A stretch of 64,000 nucleotides of DNA from Emydura subglobosa (taxonomy: Eukaryota > Chordata > Testudines > Chelidae), in NCBI GenBank assembly GCA_007922225.1, contig ML680098.1:1116001-1180000 (forward strand), read 5' to 3'. This document shows, in pieces, positions 10,700-22,845 of the stretch (position 1 is the stretch's first letter; the number at the start of each line of letters is the position of its first letter). Made by a program: the position numbers and the translations under genes. The notes beneath the pieces are model-generated. The model saw only the letters and a list, made by a program, of their open reading frames with translations. It ran no database searches and was not told the DNA's origin.

Positions 10700-11455
10700 A
10701 GAAGGTACACACCCAAAGAGTTCTGAAGGAATTTAAGAAGGATGTAGCTGAACTGCTATAAAAAATCTGCAAAGTGTCCTTAATATTAGCTACTGTATTG
10801 GAGAGTAGGGAATGATGTGCTAAGGACGATCCTGGATGCTATAAGCCCATCAACTTTACTTCACTACCAGGAAAACTGCTTGCCAGGATAGTTTAAAATA
10901 GAATTATTAGATAGCTGGGTGAAAATGATATGATAAAGGCAAAGCAGCACATCTTCTGCTAAGGAAAATCACAGCTCTACCTCCAATCAGTATGAATTCT
11001 TTGAGACCATCAACAAATCAGTGGATGACGGTAAACCGGTTGACATTTATTTGTCAAATGATTTTTGCAAGTCCAAAGTCCTTCACAAAAGGCTACTCAT
11101 GAAACAAAATAGTAATGGAGTAAGAGTTAAAGTCATGGATTAGAAACAAGCCAAGAGAGAAAGCTACACATAAATGTTCAATTTTTCACAGGCCAAAGTG
11201 GGTAGCCTAAACTTCTATAAACCATCTAGAAGAAGGAAAGAACTGCAAGGCATCCAGATTTGCAGATGAGATCACATTATTTAAGTTAACTTCAGAGAGC
11301 CTAACAAGGTTAGGTGAATGTGCAGCATGAGGGAAGACTACATTCAGTGTTGACAAATGCAAGGTGAGGCACATTGGAAGGAATAATTTAAACTACACAT
11401 TCATGTTGCTGGGATCTACATTAACTGTACCACTCAGGCAAGTATTGATCAAGGG
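10700..11455 (+). mobile_element. Ancient CR1/L3-type LINE fragment
   Basis: Badly decayed, but the order of motifs matches CR1 ORF2. AGGAATTTAAGAAGGATGTAGC is followed by a GATGCTATAAGCCCAT stretch, a FADE-like remnant of the FADD motif near 11260, then GTGTTGACAAATGCAAGGTG (FNVDKCKV equivalent, about 11348) and AACTACACATTCATG. No frame remains open. It is much older than the copies at 6.8, 24, 52 and 63 kb. Confidence 0.75.
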
Positions 11456-11989
11456 GGATGTGGAAGCACCAAGGGGTAGGAGCTGTATGGTTAGGAGGTA
11501 AAAAGACAGCCTTGAACACCATTGTTCCCCACTTCCAACCCCATAGAAATTGTACAGAGTTTATGTTTACTCATTTGGCTAGTTTTCCCTCTGAAGAAAG
11601 GATCCCCTCCCCCACATCATTCAGGACTAGGGATGGTACAGCATATGGCAGCCCAGACTGCAGGTGTAGTAACAGGAACCTTTCCCTATATGAATCCTAA
11701 CTGGGCTGGAGCATCACCATCACTGTTCCAAAGATCAGGAAGCTGATGCTAAGTAGCTGGCAGAGTGAAAAGGAGGGATGTGTTTGAACAATGAGAGAGA
11801 GCAAAGAAAAGCAAAGGTCAGGGACCTTTGGGGAAACAAGGATCCCAAAACCCAAAAGGCACAAACTGTAGGGAGAATAAGTAAATTTGAGGACAGGCTG
11901 TTATGAACACGGAGAGCAAGGAAGCTACGCTCAGAGGCAGTTCTAGGGGTTAAATCTTCAGTGTAACATCTGGCTTTACACATAAAATA
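11456..11989. other. Unassigned DNA, no gene seen
   Basis: It follows the old CR1 and may contain more of it beyond recognition. Short frames (11458-11700 plus, 11735-11983 minus) show no domain. Confidence 0.35.
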
Positions 11990-12075
11990 CTACTACTTGG
12001 CTCTTATACATTACTTTTCATCAGTAAATCTCAAAGCACTTTAAAGAAAGGGTAGATATCATGACAGTATTTGAC
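11990..12075 (-). repeat. MIR fragment, minus strand
   Basis: The TTTCATCAGTAAATCTCAAAGCACTTTAAAG stretch (12016-12046) is the inverse of the MIR 3' region (CTTTGAGATCTACTGATGG), which is seen on the plus strand at 26706-26725 in a fuller copy. Confidence 0.6.
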
Positions 12076-13844
12076 ACTTGCACTGAAGTTCATGATTTAT
12101 TCTGGTGCATAGCTCACCTGTCCTTTGTTTCTCAAATTTAACCATTTTTAAAAGCAACCAGTTTCGAAAGGACTGTCATAATTTCCAAACTGGAAACAAT
12201 TAATGTAAAAGGCATACTATGAAGGAGGTCAGTTAGAACTCACTAGTTATTCTGATGCTCTAATATTTACCCACTAGAAAAATGTCTATGCAGCACTCCA
12301 ACCACGAGCAGATTTTTAAGTCTCTTAAAGTATCTGAAAACATAGAGGGTTCAGAAAGGAGAACTATTTATTTTTCCTGGAGTCTGTGGTCTGGAAACCT
12401 TCCTGCATCCCTTTACCTCACTGACTCTCCAATTTGACAATCTATCTGAAAACACATTCTAGAACTATTCTACTTGGCCTATAAATCCCAATTCCTTTCT
12501 CCCGCTCTGTAACTGCAGGCTAGACTGTGGAGCCTTTACTCATCCCAGTGCGCACTTACTCCCACTCACTTAGTCCCACTGACTTTCGTCTCAATATCCA
12601 AAATCTGGCTCTGTATTATATAACACCATAAAGCATGCTGAGATACATTTTCTATGGAAAGCGCTATAGAGAATGCATTTGTATTGTACATGCTTTACAG
12701 TTTCATGAGTAAAATTCTACTGGGATTTGAAAGAATGGAAAATTTCATATTGGCCTTTTCCATTGGAAGCAGTTATTTCTAACTAAGGGTCTCAGTAGAA
12801 ATCTTTTCTGTATGCATACATGCATTCTTGAAAGATGAATAAGACTGATCACATGGAAATATTTAGAAAAGTCAAAGCAAAAAATAAATAAAGCAGAGAA
12901 TTCTCCTGTTAAAATTTCTTTCGTCAGGGCCACACTTTAAGTAACATTGCTGACTAGATGTAGGACAGGGGCCTTGGACTCTGGGTGAAATTCAACCTTT
13001 ACTGGCAAAAAAACCAAAACAAAACAAAACAAAAAAACCACCAGAAGACACCAACTCAACTTTACAATTGAGACTTTGAAGTCTCACCCTTCAGAGTTAG
13101 GTTTCCAAATCAACCTTAACTCTCCCCTTGTACATAGGAGCAACAATGGGTTATTATACTGAGGGTGACATTCATCTTCATGCAGTGGGCTCATCCATGC
13201 CACTTACGCTACATGCGTGGGCTGTACAGGTTGGAGCTGTGGGAAGAGTTTGTGCACAGCAGAGCCTTTGCCTGTGACAAAGTTTCTTCTGCTGGCCCAA
13301 ATGCAGAATAAGGCAGATCAGAAGGGCCAGAGTATCCACAACTGTGTGAAATGTTATCACTGATGAGTAAGGGGTGTGGTAGTCCTATGACCACTAGTCC
13401 AGCCTCTGAACTAGAACTGCAGCCATGGAGGTGCTACACTGCAGGGCTGTGCTGGGGGCCACGTTTGGCCATCCATCCACTCTCCACAATGTGGCTCACA
13501 TGCATTTCAGCCCATACGGCGTGCACCCATGCTGAGTGCGTGTAATTCCACACACGATAGCTCTGATGAAGTGAACGAAACTGATATGGCTGAAATTTAA
13601 ACTGTGTTAACAAAACACATTTTAAACTCTCTCTGTCCTGTTGGAGCAGCAGTATCAAACTTCAATATTGTAGAGTGATATAAACTATGCTGTATGTGCA
13701 TTTATCTTTTCTACACAGAGTACAGTTTCTTTGGAGAGTATTATGCTGATACTACAGCCTATCCTGATGATCAATATTGTCCATTGTTTCCTTGTATACC
13801 CCCCCATCTGCCAGTCTGTATCCATCAGTTGTCTCTTGTTTTAT
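12076..13844. other. Unassigned DNA with an AAAAC microsatellite
   Basis: A short MIR-like remnant may lie at 12625-12700 (GAAAGCGCTATAGAGAATGC). An (AAAAC)n-like tract is at 13006-13039. Otherwise nothing is recognised. The open frames at 13351-13545 and 13434-13658 overlap on opposite strands and show no domain. Confidence 0.4.
13006..13039. repeat. (AAAAC)n-like simple repeat
   Basis: Read directly: A runs separated by C or CC, with four AAAAC units in the centre. Confidence 0.8.
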
Positions 13845-13965
13845 ACTTAGATTGTAAACTCTTTTGGACTAGGGCTGTCTTTTTATTTTCTTTGTATAGC
13901 ACCTAGCACAATGGGGTTCTAGTCCATGACCAGAGCTCCTAGGTACGGTGATAGCTATAGCAATG
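13845..13965 (+). repeat. MIR-associated SINE 3' tail, plus strand
   Basis: It reads AGATTGTAAACTCTTTTGGA, then TTTGTATAGCACCTAGCACA, then ATGGGGTTCTAGTCC. The same tail follows a MIR body at 23355-23522, and inverted copies lie at 10138-10246 and 47365-47480. Confidence 0.7.
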
Positions 13966-13989
13966 TCCTGCAGTATATCTGGGAGGTCT

Positions 13990-14725
13990 CACTGTATTAC
14001 ATTTATGTATCATTGTGGGGCTAGGGACTGCTGGCATTTCCACAAAGAAGGGTGACTACAACTTCTCCAGGAACTAAAAACAACGGGGGCGGACTGATTA
14101 GCCACATTCACTCAAGTTGTAACACCTCCAGAGAGGTATCACTAGCTGGAGAGGCTCACATATACTGCCTCAAATTGGATTCTCCAGGAGCCTAAGAGAC
14201 AAACAAAGGACTTTGGATAAATAGCCTCAGTTTAAACTGACTCAGGGCCTGCTTTCCAATCCAATAAAATAACAGGACCTTCTGTCCATAGGGGTCCCCA
14301 TTCTTCCTAGAAAGGGTTGGAAGGATTTTGGGCTGTGGAGGCCTCATAAGACTGCTGGGGGAGCGGTGTTAAGCTTTCAGCACATGTATAGGAACTTTTA
14401 TTGGGGTTTTTTTTTCATAGAATTTCTCTAATGCTTTCACACCTTAAGAATAAAGAGCTTGCTTATAAAGAACTGTGGGGTAACTTGCGACTGCTGGTAA
14501 TTACAGCTGTTCATAGCTTTCCAAGAGAAAGCAAAGCACAGAGACTGGCAGTCTGGCTTGCTGGAGATACCACAGTGTATGCAAGGAACTGTGCAGCCTG
14601 AAAAAAAACCCATGAGGAGGAAGAGAGATGGAGCCAAGAGCTAGAGTAGGGGGCCGTGCTAGACCATAGAAGGGGAAATACAAGTGCAGGTGCCCTGAAC
14701 TGTGACAGGTAATATGGTAACACAT
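13990..14725 (+). mobile_element. LTR-like repeat
   Basis: Recognised from memory as a dispersed reptile LTR-type sequence: a block of CAGTTTAAACTGACTCAGGG, an internal AATAAA polyadenylation signal at about 14449, and a downstream GGAGATACCACAGTGTATGC block. No internal retroviral gene adjoins it, so a solo LTR is the likeliest reading. Boundaries are approximate and a target duplication was not found. Confidence 0.4.
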
Positions 14726-15056
14726 AGTAATAAGCGTCATTGCATAGTAGGCTGAATGGTACCTAGGCCACGATGTCCAGCTAACATGAAAGGTCCTATT
14801 ATAATATACACAGAAGGGATGAGTTAAGGCTGCTGCGAGAAAGTCTCATTTGACTTGATCCTCTTTTTCCCCGCAGAAGACGACAGTGAATAGGGAACAC
14901 TTCTTACATCTGATTCTCACTTCTCTTCCTTTTCCATTAGAAAAAAGAAAAGGGAGGTGACTAAGTCCAGTCCTGGTCTTAGTCCCGTTCCTACATCACC
15001 GTGTCCAAATATCAAACCAGCACCCTCTGCCAAGGACTGAATGTGCATGGAGACTG
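14726..15056. other. Unassigned DNA, no gene seen
   Basis: Nothing is recognised. The TTGATCCTCTTTTTCCCCGCAG stretch at 14856-14877 resembles a splice acceptor, but no exon can be supported. Confidence 0.3.
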
Positions 15057-15240
15057 AGGCTTTGTCCACATGAGAAAGTTTAACTTAAATTGGTTTATAA
15101 ACCAATGCAACCCCCGGTGAACACTCTTATTCCATTTTAAAAGTGACTTATTTTGGTTTAGCTTAACCTATTCCCAACTGTCTTAAACTGACCCACTATA
15201 AACCAATCTTAAACCACAGTAAGCGTTTCCAATCACAGGT
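15057..15240 (+). mobile_element. Non-autonomous DNA element with GTTTAACTTAAA motifs
   Basis: It opens with GGCTTTGTCCACATGAGAAAG, a variant of the GTCTACA-type terminus, followed by repeated words around AACTTAAATTGGTTTA and its inverse TAAACCAATCTTAAACC. Related fragments appear at 37870-37950 and 47525-47610. Inferred hAT-like MITE. Confidence 0.5.
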
Positions 15241-15265
15241 GTGCACTGGTTTAAAAAAATCACAC

Positions 15266-15385
15266 TTGGGCCATGTATATACTACCACTTTTGTCGGTAT
15301 AACTTATGTCATGCAGGAGTGGAAAAAAAGAGCCCCTGAGCAACAAAAGTTACACTCACAAGAAGCGCTGGTACGAACAGTGCCC
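15266..15385 (+). mobile_element. Fragment of hAT-like MITE (GGGGTGTGAAAA family)
   Basis: GGGCCATGTATATACTACC, then GTCGGTATAACTTATGTC, then a CCCCTGAGCAACA block. These match in order the elements at 19017-19250 and 21311-21606. The right end is lost or obscured. Confidence 0.55.
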
Positions 15386-15479
15386 TTGCTACACCCAGAC
15401 TGTCAAGCTTCGGATACGTTGGCTGGGAGTAGGGGGAAGCTTGCAGTGTTGCGATATGCACTGTACCTGATCCAGGCCC

Positions 15480-16466
15480 AGTCCTGCTTGCCTTGAAATC
15501 AATGGCAAATTTCCAACAACTTAATTAGAAGTACAATTTGGCAGTCCTCAGTGGATAAAGAGAGGGATTCAGTCTCTAGGCTTATCCATCAGTCACCTAC
15601 CTCTCACTAGCACAATATTCACAAACAGAAACTGGGGCAGCTATGGAATAATTCTGGACAAGGAAAGCATTGTAGGACAAGCTCACTGACTATCCTTTTC
15701 ATACAAGCAGAGAGTGAGGCATTTGGTTACTGTGTTTTATTTCTGGACGCCTCCTCACAGGAATGCTACCCTCTACCTTAGGTAGCTTTGGCCACATCCC
15801 GCAAAGATTGCTGTAGGCAGCAAATAAACTACCTGGAAAAAGAAAACAAACACTGTAGTGTAGTGCAGCTGCTCCAAATGGCAACACGTTGTTAAATCAG
15901 CGCAGACCCAGTGAGTTACAGTTACACAAACACACCATAAGAGACAATTTTACATCACAGCGGTTTATAATCCATTGACCCACGTAAGAGTTGTATGGTG
16001 AGTTCAAAACAATGTGTAAACTGTTACAAGGAGCGTCTCTCCTTGTGCTGGAGCTATGGGAAACAAACACTCTGTTACTAGAGCCTGATGAGATTCAGCA
16101 CATTTAAGGTCAGAACCAGAGTCCAGTGAAGTTAATAGGAATCTCTCAATTGAATTTGCAGGAATGTTTGTGATTTCTCCCACACACACACACTTTGGTT
16201 TGACATGAATAGAGTTTTAAAGTCAGACTGTAGCCACAAAACAGAAAGAGCTGAGTTAAAAGCACGGTCAGATTAAGTTAAAGGCCATATTGGCCCGTGG
16301 CTCGGGCTCCAGGTCCCGGAATCCTGTGACTCAAAATTTCTGCTTAAATTTAAAAATGTAAGTTTCTAGCCCTCATGGTTGCTAAGAAAAGCTTGAAAAA
16401 GTGAACCAAGCGTTACTGATGTGGTAAGGTCTGTCTGAGTCTGCAGGGTACCTAGAACAATAACTC
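15480..16466. other. Unassigned DNA, no gene seen
   Basis: A short CA run lies at 16181-16192. No repeat family, RNA gene or exon is recognised. Confidence 0.4.
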
Positions 16467-16753
16467 AGGCCATGTCTACATTATGCATGCTACAGTGGCA
16501 CACCTCTGGCACCATAACTATGCACTGTAGTCCGATCGTGTAGCTGCTTTCTACAGTGATAGGAAGGCTTTATCTGGTGCTGTAGGAATCCACTTCCCCG
16601 AGCAGTAGTAGAAGGATTCTTCCATCAACCTATCCATTTCTACAATGGGGGTTAGCAGAGGCTGGCATAGCTCCAAGACTCCAGGATGTGAATTTTTCAC
16701 ACCCTCGAGCACCATAGCTATGTTGATCTAACTTTTAAGGGTAGGCCAGGCCT
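16467..16753 (+). mobile_element. Full-length hAT-like MITE
   Basis: The termini are AGGCCATGTCTACATTATGC at the left and, inverted, AGGCCTGGCCTACCCTT at the right: terminal inverted repeats about 15 bp long. Near the right end is the TTTTTCACACCCTCGAGCACCATAGC block, the inverse of the GGGGTGTGAAAA block of related elements. There is no coding capacity. Confidence 0.65.
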
Positions 16754-19016
16754 TAAAGAGGCGCTAACTGACCTAGGCCCCTTAATGGAGTGTTAACTCC
16801 AAGATCCACTGCTGGGGGAGAATCCTGCCATTGCCAAGACCATTCCAGCAAAGGAGTCTGTAGTGCAGCAGGTCCAGTCTACTCACTCAACCACCTACAC
16901 TTTGGTTGCTGGGGTCAGTATTTGGGGGTGGGGGGCGTTGCCTCCCTGGCCTCTTCAGGGTGGAGAGGGGACCCTTGATGGTCATAAGAAGAGAAAGGCA
17001 CTTGATGCCATTCTTGGGGAGAAGAGGGCCCCCTACAGCTGCCCCTGGCTTTCTGGGAGCATCAGTGGCTAATGGACTCCAAGGGTGGGGTAGGGCTGGA
17101 GCCAGGTCATGATGTGCCTAGAGCTCTGGATGCCATAATTTGGTAAATCTCATTGAGACCACAGTTTTATCCGATTTTAAGACAAATTTAAAAAGAAAAA
17201 AAGTGGTTTTTCTGTGGTGGTTTTCTTGCTGTGGATTGAACTTCTGGTGCACACGTGCTCCATATGCATGAGCATCAGAAGTGAGATCCACATCAACACA
17301 TATTAGAAGGAGAACTACTAGTTTTTCATGGTTTTCACCTAAAATCATCAATCTCCACACTCAGCCCCTGGCTACCTTGAACCTTTCAGTGAAGTTGGGC
17401 CATCTTTGAGGATTGCACAGCTGAAACCAGTTTCCATTACAGCAATGAAAATAAGTAGCATCGAAGGAGCAGCTCTTTACTGATTTGGGACCTTGTGTGG
17501 ACCCTCTACATGCTGCACTCCAGTTGCTTTTAATAGCAGCCCAAGGGTTGGCATGATCAGGGCCTTTATTTCTTAAACATAGAATTTAAGAGTGATCTTA
17601 ATGCTCTCATCTAGCACTCCTGCTTATTGTTATTTATGTATGTGCAACCCCGTTTTAAGTGAATTAGGAAACTCATTAATACAATTTTAGAGCTTCCTTG
17701 CTTTTAAAATACTAGTGATCACCTAAATGCCTTGTATTGTTTATATTTTTCAGATGCACATACAGTTGTGCAGAGGAATTTCATGGCATAGGCATGACGC
17801 TGCATGTGGGATATTATGCATTGATGTAGATGTAGTGGAATAAATATGAGGTGAGATATTTCATGTCGTATTAAGAAACAGGAAGGTCGCTATGCCACTG
17901 TACATACATAGATAAATACACAGGCAGAGGTTTGGTACATCAGAGGTACTTAACCCTTTATATGGGGTAAATAAAGGCCTACAGTATTGTCATATGATAT
18001 ACAAGGTGACATTCTGGGTATAATGCTACAGCTACAGTTGTTAAAGCTCAAAAATCAGTGTGTTACTTTCTTGTTGCGTTGTATGTATTCAGGGTAGTGG
18101 AGCTCTGGCTTTTCATTCTGTGGGTCACTTAGTGAGGAATGGCTCCTCCATTTTACTGCAATGGATACTACTAAACACCTTGCTGCGTAGTCCTTAAAAT
18201 ACTTCACTCAGCAGACTACCAAGCTAGACTTCTACAGCCGCTAGCAAAGCCAATGAGCTGTTTGTACATGTGTTTCCCCCCTTGCTCCTTTTTCCTAGCT
18301 CGCAGATCCAAGGTCACATCCATAAAAAGCCCTTGAGCAGTAACCGCCTATGAACAGCCCTTGATTTTCTCCTGATCTAGAAAAAACCCCAAAATACTAA
18401 AGAAGAAGGCTGAATCTCTAAATTCAGATCAATTAACATCACAGTCTAGCATCACTATCAGTGGAGTGGCATTCTATCAAACACAATATTGAGATAATGT
18501 AAGTGTTCTGATGAAGAATAGAATGATTGTCCCAAATTCTGTTCCCACACTGGGGTCCTGCCATTGACTTCAGTGGGATCCAGAGCTGACGCCAATGTCA
18601 TATTTTCCTCTCCATTTAATACTTCTGAGTTGGTCTGTTTAGTCTAGGAAGGGACAACATTAGCTCAACCACACATAAAAAAAATTAAATTACATATGGA
18701 ATGGAAACATTTTCCAAAAGGAAAATATGTAAATGACTAGGCTCTGGAGCCAGAATTAACGCCTACATCAAGGTATGTGACTGCTTACGTTAGAGTTCCT
18801 TTAAATGAAAAAACAAGGTGGTTACCAGGACTCTTTCTGAAGGCCTTCTTTATTCACTCTTGGCTGCATTAACTTTACAACTCAAAGGTGAGATTTCCCA
18901 GTGGAAACCTCTTTTATATTTGTGGAACTCCTTTCATCCCAAAAGGATCCTCAGGTATCCCATCACCACTCACCTTCAGCTAGAATCTGACTGACAACCA
19001 TACTACATAGTCGTTT
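16754..19016. other. Unassigned DNA, no gene seen
   Basis: A GC-richer patch at 16850-17100 yields overlapping frames (16790-16978, 16863-17072, 16906-17112) with no family resemblance. A CCATTGACTTCAGTGGGAT word at 18562 is a common amniote repeat word. Nothing else is recognised. Confidence 0.35.
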
Positions 19017-19250
19017 AGGCCTTGTCTACACTAGCATGTATGCTGGCAAAAGATTTCTTGCTCAGGGGTGTGAAAAGAACACCCCACCCCCCGAGTGACA
19101 TACGTTTTCCTGGCATAAGCGCTAGTGTGGACAGCGCTATGTCGGCAGGAGACACTCTCCCACCAACACAGCTGCCCCCACTCATTTAGGTGGTTTTATT
19201 ATGTCGGCGGGAGAGCTCTTACAGCGGCACAGCTGTATCGACATGCCTGC
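19017..19250 (+). mobile_element. hAT-like MITE, right end truncated
   Basis: It begins AGGCCTTGTCTACACTAGC. GGGGTGTGAAAAGAACACCCC is an internal foldback, and CTAGTGTGGACAGCGCTATG and TATGTCGGCGGGAG blocks follow. Same family as 15266-15385 and 21311-21606. The expected right terminal repeat is missing after about 19250. Confidence 0.65.
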
Positions 19251-20659
19251 ATTTCCCATGCTAAGGGACAAGGAAGATTTTATGTTGGCAATTTTAATCA
19301 GGAATCTCATGATAGTTGGTGTTTTTCTCAAAGCCCCAGCTTCTGGAGTCTCCTGATTACATGAAAATTTCAGCTTCCATTTTAAAATAAAAAGTTACTA
19401 GTTTCAGAGGCAACCTTGCTTAAAGGTTAAAAAGCCAGAAGATTAATACAATGAACCCCAAATTTATTATTTTTTAAAAATCTCCTGCTTTTGGGGGCCT
19501 GACTTGTGATTTTTGCGTGCTTGGGGTTGGCAGAACTGGACACTGAAGTCATTAGAGGACTGTCAACTCATGTCTGTCAACTGATCTCAATGGCATGTTA
19601 ACGCTGAAGCCTAATAATAGTCAACGATATTGACATGTAGACTATGTTATTGCCATAATTTTAACCAGAACGCTACCCCAGGTTGGAGGGTGGGGATGGG
19701 TTTATGGGTGGAATTTAACTAGATCACTATACCCTTCCCCCGTCTCCCATCTTAGATATGAATAGCGAACTGACCCTCAAGCATTTCTTGCCATCCTGCC
19801 GTACAATAAGGATTTTAAGGCTTAGCTCAAGAGCTGAGCACAGGATTTCCTTTTCTTCAGGGAACTGCTCCCCCCCTGCACGGAATGTGGGAGTGTGGTT
19901 GTACTTTGCTCAAACTGTAGCATTGGCGTTTCAACAGTCTGTTTCAAAACAGGAGCCCTGTATGTTCAGTAGCAGGACGTTTCACTGGCAGCAGCTTTCC
20001 AAAAAGGAATGTGCTGAGCAACAAAGAAGATGCTTTTCTCCAGCACCTTTCCTATCTCAGTATGAGTCTCTGCTGAAGCTGCTCTAGGCTGATAGCAGGT
20101 AGCTCTGGCACCTATAATAGATTTCCCCTCCTATCAAATAAAAATTTCTCCACAAGTTCATGCGGTTTACTATTGGCATGTCAGGCAATGGAGACAATGT
20201 AACCAGCCTGCCCATTTTCATTTCCTATTACATACACAGTTGCCTTTCCTGTTTCTCAGGCACTAGCACAGAGCTGTTGTTTTGTTTGGAGCTTGTAGCA
20301 CTGCTGCGAAATCTTTAAGCATTTTTTAAAATTACCCATGAAACTAAAATAGTCATTGATTTTTTTAAACGCATCATAACGGCATTTCTCTTCAGCTTGG
20401 GGTGTGTGAGGCCACATTATCTCTAACCAACCCTAAACGTGTGGCCTAAAACACTCAGCATCAGTCTTGACAGTTTACATACTACATCACATTCTCTCTC
20501 TCTCTCTCTCTAAAGATGGAGAAGTGTGACGCTGCATTCCATATAAAAACTGTAAATGAAGTGCGTGGATTCTGTATTCTCTATGACACTGGTCTCTCCC
20601 AGAGTTAGGGTAACAGCTCAATCAATAAGTGTCTCCCCTGCTGTCAACCCCCATGCTTC
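19251..20659. other. Unassigned DNA, no gene seen
   Basis: Contains a (TC)n run at 20492-20511. The 109-residue frame at 19758-20087 has no recognisable domain, and a splice acceptor or donor pair is not evident. Confidence 0.35.
20492..20511. repeat. (TC)n simple repeat
   Basis: Ten TC units, read directly. Confidence 0.9.
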
Positions 20660-20900
20660 TCACCTGGCCCATCTATAGTCTGCCCAGAGCAATGCTGTTA
20701 AGATTACCTTCTCCCTTTTCTCTGATCACATCACCTCCTCTAGTAGCGGCCTCTCTTACTGCTTCAAATCTAAGCTCCTAGCCCTTACTTACAAGGTTCT
20801 GCATAGTCTTGTCCCCATATAGACTTCTGCCCCCTTACCTTCTCCACTCTACTAGATAACAGTCTGTCCTCCTATCGTGGCAGAGGACAATCACTGAATG
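20660..20900 (+). mobile_element. Non-CR1 LINE reverse-transcriptase remnant
   Basis: Conceptual reading of the plus strand with a stop gives NAVKITFSLFSDHITSS, then LLALTYKVLHSLVPI. This parallels the C-terminal segment of L2/Rex1/jockey-like elements, where a hit to an HITP block is followed by a KILLLTYKALHGLAPPYL-like stretch. It is short and interrupted. Family assignment is inference from this motif order. Confidence 0.45.
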
Positions 20901-20974
20901 ACAACCATCACTGGGAGAAAAAGATGCAGTGGAAATTTCTAACTGCTTTGTCTATATACAGAAGTTATGGTACA

Positions 20975-21130
20975 TGAATTTATAGTTAAGGCAGTGCAAC
21001 TTTTATTCAGGTATACAAGTATGAAAGTGCTTATACCAGTACAGCTTATTCCCATAAAGAAAGGAGAATAAGTTATATCAGTTTCAGGCACCTTTAGACA
21101 GGTCTAACTGCATCCACACTAGTGGTTTTA
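20975..21130 (+). mobile_element. Fragment of DNA element (right-end type)
   Basis: The GTGCAACTTTTATTCAGGT, CTTATACCAGTACAGCTTATT and CTGCATCCACACTAG blocks resemble the internal and terminal words of the GTTTAAC-type MITE at 15057. Weak and decayed. Confidence 0.3.
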
Positions 21131-21310
21131 CCGATATAATGATTTTGGTAAAAAGATGAATCACACCCCTAACCAACGTTGTCAGACTGTTAAAACTTAA
21201 GTGTTGACTTAAACCTTTAAAGTGGAAATAGCTAAATTCACAGATTGTATCATATGTCCATTGGGCCATACAGTTGTCACTTTATGTACTTCAATACTTA
21301 AAAGGCACTT

Positions 21311-21606
21311 AGGCTTTTTCTGCATTAGTACTTATGCCGGCAAACCTTTTGTTGTTCAGGGGTGTGAAAAAACACTCCCTGAGCAACATAAGTTTTGTTG
21401 GCATAGCGCTTGTCAAGCCACGTTATGTCGATGGGACCACCTAAATGAGCAGCCGTAGCTATGTCTCTCGGCTCTCTCCCACCGACATAGCACTGTCCAC
21501 GTAAGTGTTTATGGCGGCAACACTTATGTCACTCAGGGAGATGTTTTTTTCACACCTCTGAGCAACAAAAATTTTGCCAGCATAAGTACTAGTGTTGAGA
21601 AGGCCT
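21311..21606 (+). mobile_element. hAT-like MITE with long terminal inverted repeats
   Basis: The left end AGGCTTTTTCTGCATTAGTA continues to CTTATGCCGGCAAA. The right end, inverted, reads AGGCCTTCTCAACACTAGTA and CTTATGCTGGCAAA. The inverted repeats are about 34 bp with a handful of mismatches, and the blocks after them (GTTCAGGGGTGTGAAAAAAC; inverse at 21544-21570) extend the foldback. The central part carries TATGTCGATGGGAC. There is no transposase frame. Confidence 0.75.
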
Positions 21607-22710
21607 TTAAGAATCTGTTCCTTTTCTCTAGTCTGCATGAGTATAACAGCTTGTCTTTGTCAGACTTCTGTTTACCTCTTGTTAAAAAACCTAGATCCAA
21701 CATGTAGGGAGCGTCCATGTTAACCTATACACACATGTGAAGTACTTCATATTACTGGCAATCAATTGAGTCCAGTGTAGTTATACTCTAAGGTCAGTGT
21801 TAACAGGCTGAGTGATGATCTAGCTGTAGCTGTTCCACATATCTTCCAGTCTCTGTTCTAGACCTGGTAAAACACAGCATAAATAGTTTCTGTGCCCCGG
21901 GGTAGATTGCTAGAAAGTAAGGTAGCATTGCAACACAACCTTCATCAGTCCAGTTAATTCACCAGCTGGTCAGCATAACTTCACAGTCAAAAGAGACACT
22001 GAGCATACCTGTCAGTTGGTTGTGATTAAACTTATGATTCCAACAGGGTTGAGGAACGGACATGATATTAACGAGACTCTAAATGGTGTTTGCACAAGAG
22101 CTGATTTTCCTAGTAAGGAAACTCTGGATGAGCAGTCCAAGCCTATTATGTTGTTGGGAACCTGCATGCGCCATCTACAGGTCAGAAGCTGGATTGTATC
22201 CCACAAGATCTTCATACTAGTAATAATAGTAAAGCGATAAAAGCATTGGGTCAGTCAGCAGAAGGAGCAGTTCCCATTAGTTTGTGCTCAGATAACAGAA
22301 GATGTAATGGGTGTCAGAAAGCCGAGACTTGTGAAAGAGGAAAACAAATCCTTTTGCTGTTGGTCTTGGTTGCTGCTTCTTAGTAGTGGAGGAGTAAAGC
22401 AACATTTTTTAAAAGGTACAGTTAAGATCAGGCAAGTTACGCTAAAAATAGCACCTTCTTACTGAGCAGATTTTCTCCCTGTGTCTATTTGGAATCATAC
22501 ATTCTTATTTTCCTGACAAAAATTAGTTTCAGTACTTTAACTCCTGTTAGCACAACAGACCCCAGACAGCTGTGGGAGAGGGAGCAGCACCAGCTGCAGA
22601 ATTACTAACTATGGTCTGATCACAGAATTTGTGCTCTTGGCAATGTTGTTTGAACTGCAAAGAGCCCTAGTTGACTTTCAGGTATCAGAGTGGGGTTTGT
22701 AGAGCTGGCC

Positions 22711-22736
22711 AAAATAAATAAATAAATAAATAAAAA
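22711..22736. repeat. (AAAT)n microsatellite
   Basis: About six AAAT units, read directly. Confidence 0.9.
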
Positions 22737-22819
22737 GTAAGTCACTACCACTTGTAAACTGAGCAAACTCATTATAGAATTACTGAGACACAACAAATAT
22801 GGCACCTCATAATGTCTTT

Positions 22820-22845
22820 TGTTGTTGTTGTTGTTGTTGTTGTTA
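22820..22845. repeat. (TTG)n microsatellite
   Basis: About eight TTG units, read directly. Confidence 0.9.

Noticed and set aside
20492..20511. CRISPR-like or tandem array
   Set aside because: Only simple microsatellites are present; there are no spaced direct repeats, and the DNA is eukaryotic.
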